A DNA stretch of 64,000 bases from Spirometra erinaceieuropaei (GCA_902702965.1 CACRXP010000612.1:203149-267148), one strand, 5' to 3'. Shown: positions 36,903-49,371, numbered from the stretch's first letter. Numbers and translations: made by a program. Notes: generated by a model not told the origin, from the letters alone.

Positions 36903-38109
36903 ATAGCACAGGTGCTATTCAAAAGCCCATACACGCGTGTTTTACCAATATTCTGCCGCTGTATTGCGCAGCTGCGAGGGATTCGGCTCATCAGTTGGTC
37001 CCCCAGCATTACCAGTGTGATTTCTGGTAGATACTCCAATTTAGAAACTGTCGCTTTTGAACCCTGTTCTGCCTCTGTTGTTCTAAACTTCGTCTTGACA
37101 CCGTGCTCACGCGTTCATCATCGCACCTACTCTCATCGTGCTGTGGAACACACGGCGGACATCGCCAGATGCGATGGTCGAATTGTTACTTTCTCAAGTG
37201 GCATTTTTCTGTGGCGACGCAGGCGTTCGATAGATTACGGAAATCATTAGTGGAAATGAGGCCCCAAAATTAAGTACGTAGTTCTAAAACATGCAAATAA
37301 GCTAGCTCTATAACCTCCCATGATTGGCATTCTTCAAAAGGTGCGCAGGTATGCGGGGACGCATAGAAAACTTTGCCATTATAGAATATCGTCGTCTTTC
37401 TCTTGGTGCATTGAATGCCGCTACCAGAGTAAAATCGAAAATGTTCAGAATATTTTAAATCAAAAACCCTTTTCTCGTGCTGAATCTTGTATTTTTTATA
37501 CTAAAATAAGTCAGTACGTAAAAATAACAATGTTATGCTCTGGAAGACTTCACGCCGGCCTCTGCTCCCGTTTCGCATTTATACTTATCCAAATCTTCTG
37601 CCTATTGAGCTCTTTACTCCGCTGAATTTGCCTTATCTCATTAGTATTTCCTCCGCCATCAGTCAACTGCCTCTTTGGACTACGTCTAAACGTTCTTCTT
37701 TTGCCTCTAAATGTATATCCCTCTGAAATCGTCTTCTATACAATCCCAGTGCATTCCCCAAATTATTGACGTCTAAGACAACACTATGTAGCATCTTAAC
37801 TCGGAAGTAATAAAGTCAATGCTGCCCTTTCCTTACTGATTACTCAAGTTCTGATCTTAGAAATGGGCCTGTCTGGAAGTAGATGGATGTTCCTGCGTGT
37901 CTTGCTTATTCTGTTAAGAAAACCTATTTTATTACACCGATCCGTCGTGTTGTTAATTGATTGCTACGGCTGTTGAAACTTCCTTATGAAGTGATAATTG
38001 TAGCGGCTTTTAAATTTCCCTCTTTGGTCCGATCTTAAACGAACTGGTAACGATCGTCACGTTGTTGATTATTGTTGCAATTCCTCTCGAAATCTTATGA
38101 TCAAATCGA
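36903..38109. other. No gene recognised; pyrimidine-rich block
   Basis: More C/T-rich on the plus strand than its surroundings. ORFs of up to 112 codons carry no domain I recognise. This may be upstream sequence of the LINE relic suggested at 38110-38290. Confidence 0.4.
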
Positions 38110-38290
38110 TTGCAAGCTATCCCACTCGGTCTGTCGATCCTCTCTTGAGATGTTTCGTCTCGGATCTGTATAGACGCTCATCAGCGGGGTAGTTTTTTCT
38201 CACAAACTTGTCTGCCTTTCATTAGCGCCAGTTATTTTATCCTAGGAGATCTCAAATGCGATATTCAAGGTAAAATGTTTTCATCTAATT
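38110..38290 (+). pseudogene. Possible LINE endonuclease-domain relic
   Basis: One frame reads DLYRRSSAG, and after a 1-nt shift the next frame reads FFSQTCLPFISASYFILGDL then KCDIQG. This resembles the 'VYRSPSS..FL..L..FI....ILGDFN..I.W' segment of the apurinic endonuclease in CR1/RTE-type LINEs, where GDFN is catalytic. Here GDFN reads GDLK, so the active site is lost. The evidence is short and needs a profile search. Confidence 0.35.
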
Positions 38291-38734
38291 AAGATGCGGG
38301 TTAAAAACCGATACAGTGCGACGGGTAGCAGATCCGATCATTAGGGTGACGTATATTTTACGGTTGCAGTGCTCCGCAACGTACTTTAAGTTTAAATTGT
38401 TGCAATCGGCTAATTAACTTATCATGCTACTGCCCAAGCCCCGCCAAATGAAGACTGACTTATTGCAAGAGCGACGGACTGTCCCTGTGCCCTTAGGGAT
38501 TTTCGTCAGGAAATAATTCCTTCCATTCAGCTCTTTTCACTCAGTCTGAACAAGAAGCACTCCAACAGCCTTCATTAACCGTAATTACAAACATTAGACA
38601 TGCGAACAGCATATACCCTATATTTTCGTTTGCTCTCGTCTTTTTGCAAGGATTTGCTCACATTTTATTGCCTCTTCTGGTCAATAATTTATTTTAACAA
38701 AGTTGGTCCTGAACATTTTCAAGAGGCAAAATCC

Positions 38735-38766
38735 GGAGGAGGAGGAGGAGGAGGAGGAGGAGGAGA
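38735..38766. repeat. (GGA)n microsatellite
   Basis: About 32 bp of perfect GGA repeats, read as poly-Gly or poly-Glu in two frames. It makes the end of a 62-codon ORF look unusual, but that ORF is not otherwise supported. Confidence 0.9.
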
Positions 38767-40502
38767 GCTAACAAGCGCACTGTGCTAACTGATCAGAAAA
38801 GGAAACCATTTTCGGCGTTTTAGACTACTTTTTGGCAGTGAAGCGGACGAATTTGGAAATGCATAATCCGGATTCTAGTTATACGTAGCGTGCGGTGCCC
38901 GTCTGAGGGCATTTATAGCGTGACTAAACTGATTACCGACCGCTTATCATTAATGTGAGAACTCGTGCAGAAAAATGCCCAGCTAACATTTGAAATTGTC
39001 GACAGGCAGCTTTTATTTTAGCACTGTTGAGCATTTATGTCGGGAGGCAAAATACGGCGGGGAAAAAACAGGCCGTATTCTTAAACGAGCCTACAATATT
39101 CACCATAAATATTCTCTAACACCATGGCCGAGGTACAAACGATTATCTTTCCGGGGCAAAAAGACGAATAAAATTGCGACAGTTGCACAAATAAATCCAA
39201 GTTCAGATTCTGCATTGTAGTCTAAGTAAACACGAGAAACAATTTCAACGATAATATCGCGATTTTTTATTGGCTGTAGAAACTTATTAAAAGCCATGAC
39301 GATGTTCGATAGAATGGCTGTTCAGCTAAGAAAGTAAATATCTGTGGGCGATTTCAGCAGAAATAAACGTATGCTTAACGTACGAAAGGTTGCTACCTTT
39401 TATCAGGTCTGAGTACACCCGGATTTGGCTGCTTTCGAGTAAGCGGGAAAATGGAAGCTTCAAAAAACCAAAGTGACCACTCGCGACGCGTAGGGCTGAA
39501 CATGTTTCGACTGTGGAGGGAGTGCCCTCCGCCACTATGCCGCGACCTAGCTGGCGAGGACGAAATCTCGCAGGGGATAGCGAACTCTTTGAATCGTGCT
39601 GCTCTGACCAAAAGTTCATCAATGATAACATCCCTCCCTGCACAATAGTAAGCCTGTTCGTTCCATTTTGGAGTGAAAAGCTGGAAGCACCTTTTGACAT
39701 TAATATTGATGGCCCGAACCACGGAGTAATAATTATGCTAGTCGCGAACACCGACTCAAACCTAGGTGACCATAATTGAATCAAGGTTTAATTTTAGTAG
39801 ATGTCTCACAAATATACTGCCTCCTACCACACGTCTTTGTGAATGAGTTTGAGGGCAAAGTGCGGACGTCAGACGGAATGCCCTTGCTCTAGTGATCGAA
39901 TTTTACTCACTGCTGACCTGGTTAAGTAGGCCGTAATTTCTGCAGGTGGACCCGCTCAGTGAAGGTGCGCACTTATATTTCATTTCATGATGAGCAGTTA
40001 TTATTGCCCATGTGGAGACTCACAAGTGCTTTGGTGTGTGCAAAGATAAGATATAAAAAAGTGGCTAAATTTGGGCATGATGTTCTTAATATTTAATTTA
40101 ATAAAGTGATTTTTAGACTTGCGCAATTGGTATCATATAGACAGTAATTCCTGTGACAGGTTCTTTATCTGGATTGTCAGATCTGTGCAGTTTCCATCTA
40201 GTCCGAAGGAGCACTGAGGTTCGGAAAATGTATCGCGCGACTTGTAACGCAATCCATTGCCTCTCTTTTCCTCCAGATACTTTCGGCGTTTTTTTATTTG
40301 AGTAGCTAAAATCACATGCGTCAGTCCCATCCACACAATTTTAACCTTCTTCTGGGATATAGCCAGGAATGAGCTTAACAAAAAGCAGCATTTGTACTCG
40401 CCGCTGCCTCAAAAAATTCCCATTTCTAAGACCGCTGAACTCCACTCAGCAACCGATTTTCGCTATATTAGCACCAGTAAATTAGCGTAAGAGATTATGT
40501 AA
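38767..40502. other. No gene recognised; multi-frame open block
   Basis: 39326-39784 is open in several frames on both strands (152 and 109 codons minus, 88 and 65 plus). This fits a locally GC-richer tract rather than a gene. I recognise none of the translations. Confidence 0.4.
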
Positions 40503-40510
40503 AATTACAC
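40503..40510. repeat. Target-site duplication of Merlin element (left)
   Basis: AATTACAC on the left matches AATTATAC at 41299-41306 in 7 of 8 positions. Merlin elements make 8-9 bp duplications. Confidence 0.7.
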
Positions 40511-41298
40511 GGTAATGGTCGGGAGATGGCACCCAAAAACTCCGTTACCTAGAAATAATATCTCTAACAGTGGACTCAAACGCCTTCAAGCTATATCAGT
40601 GGTTGCAGGCCTACTTTTACGCTCTAATTGGACTTTCCGCAACGGCCTAACATGGAATGGCCGAACGAACATCGCAGGAGGTTACATGGACGATGGTCGC
40701 TGTTACCCAACCTTCCCCATCGTTACACACGTACATTTGAATATACGGCATACATTCGCATTATGGCAGTTTATTACAAAACAAAATCAATTTTACATAG
40801 GATAAGTCTGCAAAACATGGGACAGAAACAGTTCCTAGGCATCTGGCAAAGACATGGCCTTGAGGCCAAACCAAAGACGATACTATACTTCGTCTATGTG
40901 AGCCCATACAGCTCGACCACATACAGGGCCTCCCTCGTGAAGGTTCCTTTTCAGTCTACTCCAGTATGCCTCAATGGCATTGGTGTGCCGTCCGGTGGTA
41001 GGGTCCTTGAAGTTCTTTGAGTAGTTAACAGATAAATGTAGATAACCTTCTGAGGGAAGACGATTATATGCCTTCCACTCGTCCGTTACCACTATTCTGC
41101 TTTAGCGACCCATTTTGTAATAACGGAATGGAGAGCGGGCCAACTTTGACCATTCACCTATTCAAATAAGCCCTTCCGTCGACTAGTATCGTACATCCCG
41201 ACCAGCCACCACCCATGAAACCCCTATTACCACATATCCCGTAAGACAGGCTGCTTAGGTTAGGCGGATTTTTTGGGTGTCATCTCCCGATTGTTATC
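40511..41298 (-). mobile_element. Merlin DNA transposon (788 bp, defective)
   Basis: Termini at 40511-40544 and 41265-41298 form a 34-bp TIR with about 28 matches. The shared core is TCGGGAGATG(G/A)CACCC followed by an A run. An 8-bp target duplication with one mismatch flanks the element. Inside, on the minus strand, is a relic of an IS1016/ISXO2-type transposase. Merlin is a cut-and-paste superfamily known from flatworms and other animals and related to bacterial IS1016. The element is shorter than an intact Merlin should be, and the transposase is broken, so it needs another copy to move it. The 130-codon plus-strand ORF at 40628-41020 lies antisense and is not a gene. Confidence 0.88.
40883..41092 (-). 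pseudogene. Merlin (ISXO2-like) transposase fragment
   Basis: A 69-codon frame carrying the second half of the DDE catalytic domain. VTDEWKAY holds the second Asp. HLSVNYSKNFKDPTTG follows. HTNAIEAYWSRLKRN holds the Glu of the triad. This order and spacing are diagnostic of the ISXO2/IS1016 transposases of the Merlin superfamily. The sequence upstream in the same frame meets a stop just before RIVVTDEW, and the first catalytic Asp with the N-terminal zinc-binding part was not found. The fragment cannot be active. The start codon given is only the first possible one within the relic. Confidence 0.85.
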
Positions 41299-41306
41299 AA
41301 TTATAC

Positions 41307-42719
41307 AAGCTTACGATGCGCATAAACGGCCTATTTGCCAAATGGCAAAGTCAACTGCATATGCAAAATCGATATTGATTTTTAAAATGCCATCAGGAAT
41401 TTTTACTCTATATCTCATATAGGGTTTTCTATGAACAAAGACTAGTTGGCCGATAATCGAATTCGTTTTTTGCATGTCACAATACAGATGCGTTAGGTGA
41501 ACCTTTGTGTGAAAGAAATTAGTGATGGAGTACAACCGCATCCGACGTTCGCGAACCCAAACCGCTCATCTGAATTTGGTAACAAGATTATTTTATTTAA
41601 CGACATTAGCACCCCAACGATATCCTTCAGAAAGGTCTTTGCCCACAAGAAAATCCAAAGAACTAATTTTGCGAATATGGTATGACCAGAACTACTTGAT
41701 TTGCCGTGATCATTTACGTCACGGGAATGGCAAAAATTATTATTTGGTAGACGGACTCGCGCTGACTGAATTGTGGAACTTTCTCATTCCGTTGTCCTCT
41801 GAGGCTCCTCTCCGAACCCTAGAGCAGCCTCATAACGACGCTTAATACAGGCAGATCTACATTATCGACAATGAAAAGGGACACTAGAATGAACATCTCT
41901 AGTTAATTGGTCGCCATCAACCCGAAATATATGACTCCTGAAACGTGAACTCGCGGCCTGTTCGTTAGAAGTTCATTGTCCCAACTATTGAGCCAAGGGC
42001 GATTGTTATGTGCTTCTCTATCATTGCTAACAAACATAATCGCGACCGACAGGACAGCGAGTCCGTGAGTCAATGGTTGGAAGTCGGACTTCTAGACAAC
42101 AGGTCGTGATTTCTGTTCACGGAATCCGCATAATTCAAAGTTAAATGTGGATGGCTGATTGCGGCTAACAAGCCCGAAATGAACATTTCAATCTTCTTCG
42201 TCTTCGTATGTAATACTATTCCGTCTATGTCGACACTGCTTGCAACTGACGGCCTACCAATCGGTAAAAATATTACAGAAAAACACCAGGGCAGGGTTAA
42301 TAACAGAGGTATAAATACGTGATAATTGATGATCAAAAAGTATATTCTTTATGGATACGCAGGAAAAAAATCATGTTGACTTAGAAGCAGCTCAATATAC
42401 GCGATGACGAACATATATTCGATCATTCTTGGGTCATTTCAGCCGCCGTACATTTTGCACATTGGTCTACTGCCTTCGGGAAATGTCTTTTCATACGTAA
42501 AGCATGTTTTGCGTAATTTTGTCAGGGAAATGTTCATGAAAGCCGACTAAAGTCGGAGAAAACTTAGATTCAGGCAACGCCTTGTATATGAAGGCGAGTA
42601 CGCAACACCTACGTTTTTGTTCTTAAAAAGATGAACGTGCAATCACGGGAACAGTGCGTATACTGGCTCAAACCAGTCAACCGTGAAGGGCACACCAGCA
42701 AGCGAGCATTATTGAAGCA
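41307..42719. other. No gene recognised
   Basis: Starts just after the right 8-bp duplication of the Merlin element (41299-41306). The 107-codon ORF at 41522-41845 is unrecognised and has no support from context. Confidence 0.45.
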
Positions 42720-43136
42720 AAACGATGGATGGTGGGGCGGGGAATAGTGTCCGCGACTCGGCGGGTTTCTTTCCGTCAAGCTTCCAATGGTCTCCTGGCG
42801 GCCAGGAACTGGGTCACGTCACGCGACCGCGTGGGCGTAGCGCGTGATAGCAGGCAGGGGGGGGGGGTGAGAAGATCAAAATGCCTTTTGATGGGCAGTT
42901 CGACTGTCGTGGCGGAAAATATCCAGCGTATACTACCCAGCAGTGTGAGAGCAGAGACGGTGGCTTGCACGTGATTTCTTCTGCGGACTTGCGTCGCACC
43001 TGTTGCATCCTGCCCCTCTCCCAACGATACAGTCAAGAGGACCGGAGGTTGGAGAAGGCGCGGCTGAATTGCAAAACAAAAACACGCACTTGTGCGTACC
43101 ACCACATTATCTGGTCCACCTCGGACACTAACTAAT
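42720..43136. repeat. GC-rich island with G11 run, possible repeat
   Basis: About 400 bp markedly richer in G and C than its surroundings, with an 11-nt G run at 42857-42867. It is open on both strands (109 codons minus at 42776-43105; 81 and 84 codons plus). I do not recognise the translations. The abrupt base-composition change suggests an inserted sequence, perhaps a moderately repeated family of the host genome. Confidence 0.4.
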
Positions 43137-43139
43137 ATT

Positions 43140-46100
43140 TATATCTTAAAAAACGGGTGATGGCTCGCATCCCGATGTGCATGCATCTAGCCATGCCACC
43201 ACACCATCAGTTTGGGCATTATATTTCGATCCACATCCCCAACAACGCATGCCAGACCCGATCTCGCCCCCATATTGGTCTCCAGCTTAACCCTTTAAGG
43301 GGTAAATATTTTTGTGACGTTTTGCTTTATCCCATCTGTGTAGAAAGGATTTGCCCACGCAATCTTCGCTCAACTGAAAATCCCTTTTTTACGTAGATTG
43401 TTTAAAACAGCGTATAACTAAGAATACTTTTTAAGAAATTCGAGGTCCTTTGAAGTTTAATATGTACATTTGCGTGTTTGTATGCCCTCAAATGCAGTGC
43501 TAACACCCGTCCTAGTCAAATAAATCAACGTCTTCATATTTTACTGGCATACGGGAAGATCTTATGTGTAACTTTAAAAGGATGCAGCTGAAGGCTGCCA
43601 TTTTAGATTTTAAGAGTTTGTTCATGCGTTCACGATTCTGCTAATATGACATTTGATACGAAATGGCCAGAAAAATAAGCACTCTGGGCAGCTTTTTATT
43701 ATTAAACTGGTCGTTTAGTGACACATTCGCTGCCTTTAAATGAAGTCCCTACGACAGAAAATATACTAAAAGGCCCCGATAGAAGGTAGAATATAAGTCA
43801 TTTTGGCTTCAGGATCAAAGTTATTATTGTCCTTCAAGAAGATCTATGAGCCGGTTAGATGTATCTCTTGACATTCTGTCGGATGAATATATGGAATATC
43901 AATATTTGTCATTGGAAAATTTTAGATAAGTAACTTGTGAAAAGATAATCCATTAAAGAGACTTTTTCAAATAATCGATATCATAGCCGCCTCATTGGGA
44001 ATTTACGTGAAGAGATTTCATTTATGAATTGGATTTACAACTGTATTACGAAAATCATGAGCATTAATAGAGCGCGAAATCTCACACTTTTGACAGACTG
44101 ACTTTAGAAACCATCTAATATTAAAGATTTTAGTTGATACTACGAAAGCAACCTGTCTGTTGTGGAGTTGGTTAAGAACACTTTTAATACGCATGTTGTA
44201 TATTTATGCTCGGCTAATTCCATGAGCATGTTTTATAAACCTTTCAGGTCAAGTAATAAACTTTGCTTAGACCACAAGTTTTCAGCCGATCGCCATAATT
44301 CGGGACGAGTAACCGCAATTTGCCCTAAAAGACTAGTCTAAAACCCAATATTGTAATGCTGTTTTGTTAACCCAGATAGTTTTTAAACAGACTTTACATC
44401 TTTTAAGATTTTAGTTAAGTTGATCGACAAAATACTTGCACTTTAGGCTTTTTCCTTTTTTCTTAAGAGACTTGTTTTCTCTAACCAAATTAATATTATT
44501 ACATATATATCCTCGTGTTTTCAATCATTTAAGTGTCGTACATTATTATAGTCGGCAATTTTTTCGGTGCATCTGGGCTGCTTTAAAATTTGTTAAAAAA
44601 TTCAATTTTCAGTTTTCATAGTTATTTAGTTAGGTTATCCACCATGTGAGGGTTTTGTAGACAATTCCATGTAGATGCTTTAATCTGACAACACTTATTT
44701 AACCACGTAAAAATAGTTACCGACAACATCGTAGAGCTGGTTGCTTGCGCACGTTCGATGGCTTAGCAGATAGTGTCAAAATGTTTGAAATCGTCAATAA
44801 ATATCCTTGCGGGCACAAAAAGGAATCAAATGTTCTGAATTTTGCTTCAACCCAAATTATGTGCTTTCGTCTGCATGCAAGACATCTAAACAGAGCACAG
44901 AATGCCCCACTACCCGAAATTTATCATCTACATCTGAGTCACATGTGTTACTATGTTTTGGGAAATATTCCCGCATTATTCCCCGCCTTTTCAGAAATCC
45001 GAAATCTCACTTGTCTTCATTTACATTAATGAATACACGAGGAGATAATGTTTGCTGATACATATTACTCATTCTTCAGTAAGACCACTTGCTAGGACCC
45101 TCTATGCCGTATAAAAGCGGCAACATAATGCATGACGTCAGACTTCACGTTCAGTAGGTCTGCGATACAGATCTGCGTCTGTAGATATGCGACGGAATAC
45201 CTCCAAGCTTGACTCACCTTCAAAGGGAACACAACCGGCACCTAGCAGTGATAAATAAACTTCACTCGAAAATTGTCTAAAACTCCAAAGTAATTAAATT
45301 TAGACAACACATATTCTCCGAAAAGCATTTCATAACATTTAATAGTCCACCCTTAGAAAAAAATGACATAAACATCTTCGATAAAAGAAACCGGAATATA
45401 TTCTTAACTGACGCATACGCCTGGGAATGACATTATGATTCTTAAAAGAGTTACGCCGCAGCTCATTGTAAAATGTCGATGGAAGCGATCAGTCACCTTA
45501 ACGGAACGTTTGGGTAGAACGAACATAGATGACAATTTTACTGCTTTGGAGAACGTACAGGCATGATGGCAGGACATCCGTACATAAGAAATCATACTTG
45601 CTCAAAAATCTGTCGCCTGCTGAAGACTCAAATTCTGACTCAAACCGACTCCTAATGCCATTTTATACTTGTAATACCTTCCACTGTTGAACGAAGTGTA
45701 ACGCGCTGATTATTAATTAACGCAGTTTCACGCACTATCTGCTTTAAGTGAGTTGGTTAATCACTACAAACGACCCCTCCCTCATGACACGAAACTGCTT
45801 TGAGCAAAAATGCCCTTGAAAGTTTGCTCTTCTTTCCAATTTTCTATGGCTGTATGTTTTTACTGGGTCAACGAGCACCTGTACTCACGCAGGAGCTTTT
45901 TGTTTTGTAACAGAGAAACTAAATTAACTTTCGTCTACTAAGACACAAATCACCTTACATTGTCGTTAAATACTGAAGATGCTTAAGGAGGCACGATAAC
46001 CATTGAACTAAATTCGAATACGCTCCATTTTGGCGAGAACACTTGATAATTAATTATCTAGTGTAATTAATTATTTAGCACAATTAATTTTGCAGGGCAA

Positions 46101-47553
46101 AAATGAAAATCGATCTATTCACGCAACTAATATGCAAAGCAATGCAGTACGTTACGTAACCTAATTAAATAGACAGATATGAGAATTTTCGGATGTCCAA
46201 GGGGTTGCGCATTTTGTTCGCTTGACAAGGCTCTTCAAGGAAATGTCCTTTTCGTATGCAGAAAATGTGTCTACATGATTATATTATACAAACGTTTTAT
46301 AAAATTGAGCCAATATGAGGCTGCGATATATGCAGATGAGTTCCTATGCTAATTTCTATCCTTAAGCCCGGTCGTGCATCTGAGCATGTCTTACTGTGAC
46401 AGTAGTCTAAAGTTATTTTGAAATGTTTATTAAGCACAGCTTGTCGGGCTTGAAAATTAATGTTTGTTCGATGCTGTCTATGGGAATCAGCCTGATAATA
46501 GTTGATTTTTGGAGAACCAGACTTTGTATCGATTTTTAGAATTAAGATTAATAGATCTATGCCATTCCGTGACCTAAATTGCCATAACTCGCACACAGTC
46601 AATCCTTCAAGTAAATGGACGGAAACTGTTTTATCGACTGGAAAGGCATACGGTTGTCACAGAAACTATTACCATCAACTTAACATTTTTAGATTTGAAT
46701 ATACAGAACCTTCGGTTTGTGCTGTCTAGCATTTGCGCATATGTTATTTAAAAGCAGAATGATCAAAACATAGGCAGTTTCAGCAAAATATCGGTACTTG
46801 TATCGCCACTCTGCCGGGTATTCATGATCGTAGAATGCAATCAAAAAGTGAGTAAAGATAACAAATGCGTGCGCAATAAAGAGCGAGAGATATTTTTGCA
46901 CGTTCTTCGTAGCTGTATATCAATATTTTAACAGTGTGAAAGGAAAGGTTGAGAGGGCTGAAATTCCCTTTGCTTTATTGGGAAAAAGCTTCAAGTACAC
47001 GGACATCTGCCCAGCGGAGAACAGCATTCAAGCACTTTTTAAAAGGTAACTCATTAGAGATGGCTTTCTAATTAGACGAAGTCATGCTAGTTGCTGACGT
47101 TTACTGTGGACGTTCATTTTATTCAACAATGACGTCCCCAGGTTCAGGCCCAAATAGTCTTCTACGTGACAATGAACGCCACTTTTGTTTGTAAATGCCT
47201 TCAATATGTACTTACTTTTAAAGGCTCTAACAAAGAATATTGCAAATTCGGTCGTCATGGGCAATCGATTTAAAACAGTAAAAATTATAAAAAATTCAGC
47301 GATATTTTCGGGCCGATCTGGAACCCAACGTAACTCAAAACAAACGAAGAGCGTAAACTAACTTCATGGAAAAGAGATTTCGATAAAAACACAAACTTAT
47401 ATGTCTACAATTAAAGCTGTCAATTCCATTTATATTTATTAGTCACTAAACACGCCTGACAACATGTGTTCTCGTGACAACTTTTGTTCCCATGAAGTTC
47501 CCGTTAGCTAACTCAAGTAAAATCCTGTTTGCCACATTGAATCGCATCCTAAT
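43140..47553. other. No gene recognised (4.4 kb)
   Basis: AT-rich. Apart from the small tandem repeat at 46048-46098 I found no feature. 46150-46205 resembles 2865-2940 (gtaacctaat, then gagaattttcggat). Confidence 0.5.
46048..46098. repeat. 17-bp tandem repeat, about 2.6 units
   Basis: Units aattaattatctagtgt, aattaattatttagcac and aattaatttt... follow directly. The AATTAATT palindrome in each unit makes the tract easily melted. No function is evident. Confidence 0.7.
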
Positions 47554-47842
47554 CAGTTAAAACTTAAAGAATATCATGAGATTCAGAAATGCGTTATCGT
47601 TTCGAAAAGAATAACTAAGTAGTGTTCTATAACTTGTTATCCTCCAAAATAATGTTATAATATTTCATTTACATCAGGTTGCCGGCTTTCGAAAATACTT
47701 CCTTCCGGCTGAATGCAAACACCACACTCCGTAAAAAATAACTTCATATGGTGCAGGCGTTTTTTAAAATCTACGTAATCTTTTCAAAACAAAAGGCATT
47801 TCGGAAATTTGGTTGACATTTAACGAGTAAGCCCACATACTG
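47554..47842. mobile_element. Long-TIR element, copy F (internal deletion)
   Basis: Only about 290 bp. The right end (taagcccacatactg, then TA at 47843-47844) and the sub-terminal left arm (cagaaatgcgttatcgtttcgaaaagaataactaagta) are clear. The two arms meet after gccggctttcg...ccggctgaatgcaaac, with the core and the rest of both arms missing. This resembles deletion across a hairpin. The left terminus is degraded, so the start is approximate. Confidence 0.65.
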
Positions 47843-47844
47843 TA

Positions 47845-48649
47845 CGTATTTTGCATGAGGAAGTTTTCTGTACGTATTAAACTGGAGGTTACACAAGTAC
47901 AATTATTCTTAAAGTTATTTTGGAAGACACGTTATTTCCTAACAACGTTGCATAATCTTTGGCATGTCTGTTATGGTTTTCTTTCCACAAAGATGTTATT
48001 TATTAACATAGATACCGTGTCCCTGTATGGGTGTCAGTTTGAGAATGATTTACATTCATTCGTTAATTTCGACACCTCTCAAGACTTAAATCACGCACTG
48101 TAGTTCTTGTTTCAGTCGATAATTTACAAACCCTAGATTTCGACAATCGACTCACTCGGTGTTAGGACATCGAGTGTGCCGGTTGAACAGGTGGTTAAGA
48201 AGACTCCTCGGCACGCATTTTTGAGCATATACGTCTATTATAAATTTGTAATTTTTTTAATTCTAAAGAGAATTTTGATATAATTGGCTAATACATGTTA
48301 ATAAGAAAGCGGTTTTACTTGCTAGCTTAGGCGTGCGTGCAGCCATAAAAACAATAAAATACAGAAATAATAAAAGAAGTGAAAATTATGAAAAAGTGTA
48401 GGGGAGATTCATCCTAAGGGCATGCGCTTGTAAATGCATTAACCTGATAACCAGAACTTCGCTTCCGGCGCATGTCGTCCTCACGTCTTGAAGGACATTA
48501 CATGCACAACGAGTGGCTTTAACGACCTGGAGCAGTTTGCTGCGCTGTCCGGCTCTCCAATATAATGCAATTGCTGCTTCTTGACAATTACTGGAGTCAG
48601 CGGTCTACCAGGCAGTCTGCTTCTGAGTTTACCGCCCTCTGCCACTGGC
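47845..48649. other. No gene recognised
   Basis: AT-rich up to about 48400, then a GC-richer stretch leading into the Penelope copy. That last part may be further 3' flanking sequence of the element. Confidence 0.45.
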
Positions 48650-49298
48650 GAACTTGCTAATAGAAGCAAAGAGACGGGTCCCAGGAAGTAGCCTTGCAGA
48701 AGGAGACGTGATCGCTGGGACAATAGCTTTATTAGCCTGACGTTTCGGAGTCCTGCTGGAACCCATCGTCAGAGACAGAAGCAGATACGGGTGGTTCATA
48801 CTCAGGAGTCTGCAGTATTTATAGGACGCTGTCGCCATGCTACCGCATACCTATGAATATTCACGGTCCCACCCCCACCCCCCTTCATCAGGGATCGTTG
48901 CACTTGGTGTGCTCACTGTTTGGTGGCCGACGTTCGCGTCATTAATTGCTGCTATTTCATCACGTGCGTTGGATGTTGGTGTGTTGATCGCTCGGCCATC
49001 TGATTCACTGACCCAGGTCTTGGGAAAAGTGTTCACCCGTGCTCCTCTCGCGTGGATAACTACCCTGCCTAGGCAAAGTCTCAGCACGGAGTATGGAAGA
49101 GGCAGTTCATTGCATTTGTTAATGGACTGGTGGCCATTAAACCATGACACAAGCGGCTACCGGCCCACACGTTTGTCACCTTTTGCGAAAATTCCGGCCT
49201 CGTCGAATGAGCCGCAACTTGAGCGCTGACGTCATTTCTCCGCACCGCTGAAGCGTGCTCGGCCATTCTCTTTCAGAGCAATCTTCCGGTTTCTCCGG
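48650..49298 (-). mobile_element. Penelope-like retroelement, lineage B, copy 1
   Basis: The 3' part of a Penelope-like element on the minus strand. From 49266 downward it reads EHASAVRRND then AQVAAHSTRP, a frame break, then the C-terminal tail in another frame (SWFNGHQSINKCNELPLPYS then VLRLCLGRVV). The part between VAAHSTR and the tail, present in copy 2 as HTFKFDEAGIFAKGDNRVS, is out of frame here. Downstream are a tail of about 300 bp and a CTGACGA hairpin at 48737-48772. It forms the left arm of a palindrome with copy 2. Confidence 0.8.
48737..48772 (-). other. Hammerhead-like stem-loop at Penelope 3' end (lineage B, copy 1)
   Basis: Reverse complement of the motif at 49972-50007, with both core strands (CTGACGA and CGAAAC) kept. 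Confidence 0.5.
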
Positions 49299-49301
49299 TT
49301 T

Positions 49302-49363
49302 CTAGCCGTAGCAGTGGGTCTTTCGTTATGTAATGAGACCGAAAGATTCACTGCCACGGCTAG
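49302..49363. repeat. Hairpin at the centre of the Penelope palindrome
   Basis: A 24-nt stem (ctagccgtagcagtgggtctttcg against cgaaagattcactgccacggctag, 21 of 24 paired) with a 14-nt loop. It lies between the two lineage-B copies, so the whole locus is a palindrome within a palindrome. Confidence 0.85.
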
Positions 49364-49371
49364 AACCGTCT

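Noticed and set aside
38600..38788. ORF ending in poly-Gly
   Set aside because: The unusual end is the (GGA)n microsatellite; the rest has no support.
39326..39784. 152-codon minus-strand ORF
   Set aside because: Overlaps three other open frames on both strands, has no recognised domain, and its length is explained by local GC content.
40628..41020. 130-codon plus-strand ORF
   Set aside because: It lies inside the Merlin element and antisense to its transposase fragment; it shows no domain.
45095..45180. TATA-like promoter (gccgtataaaagcgg)
   Set aside because: A TATAAAAG word alone in AT-rich DNA, with no downstream gene that can be recognised, is not evidence of a promoter.
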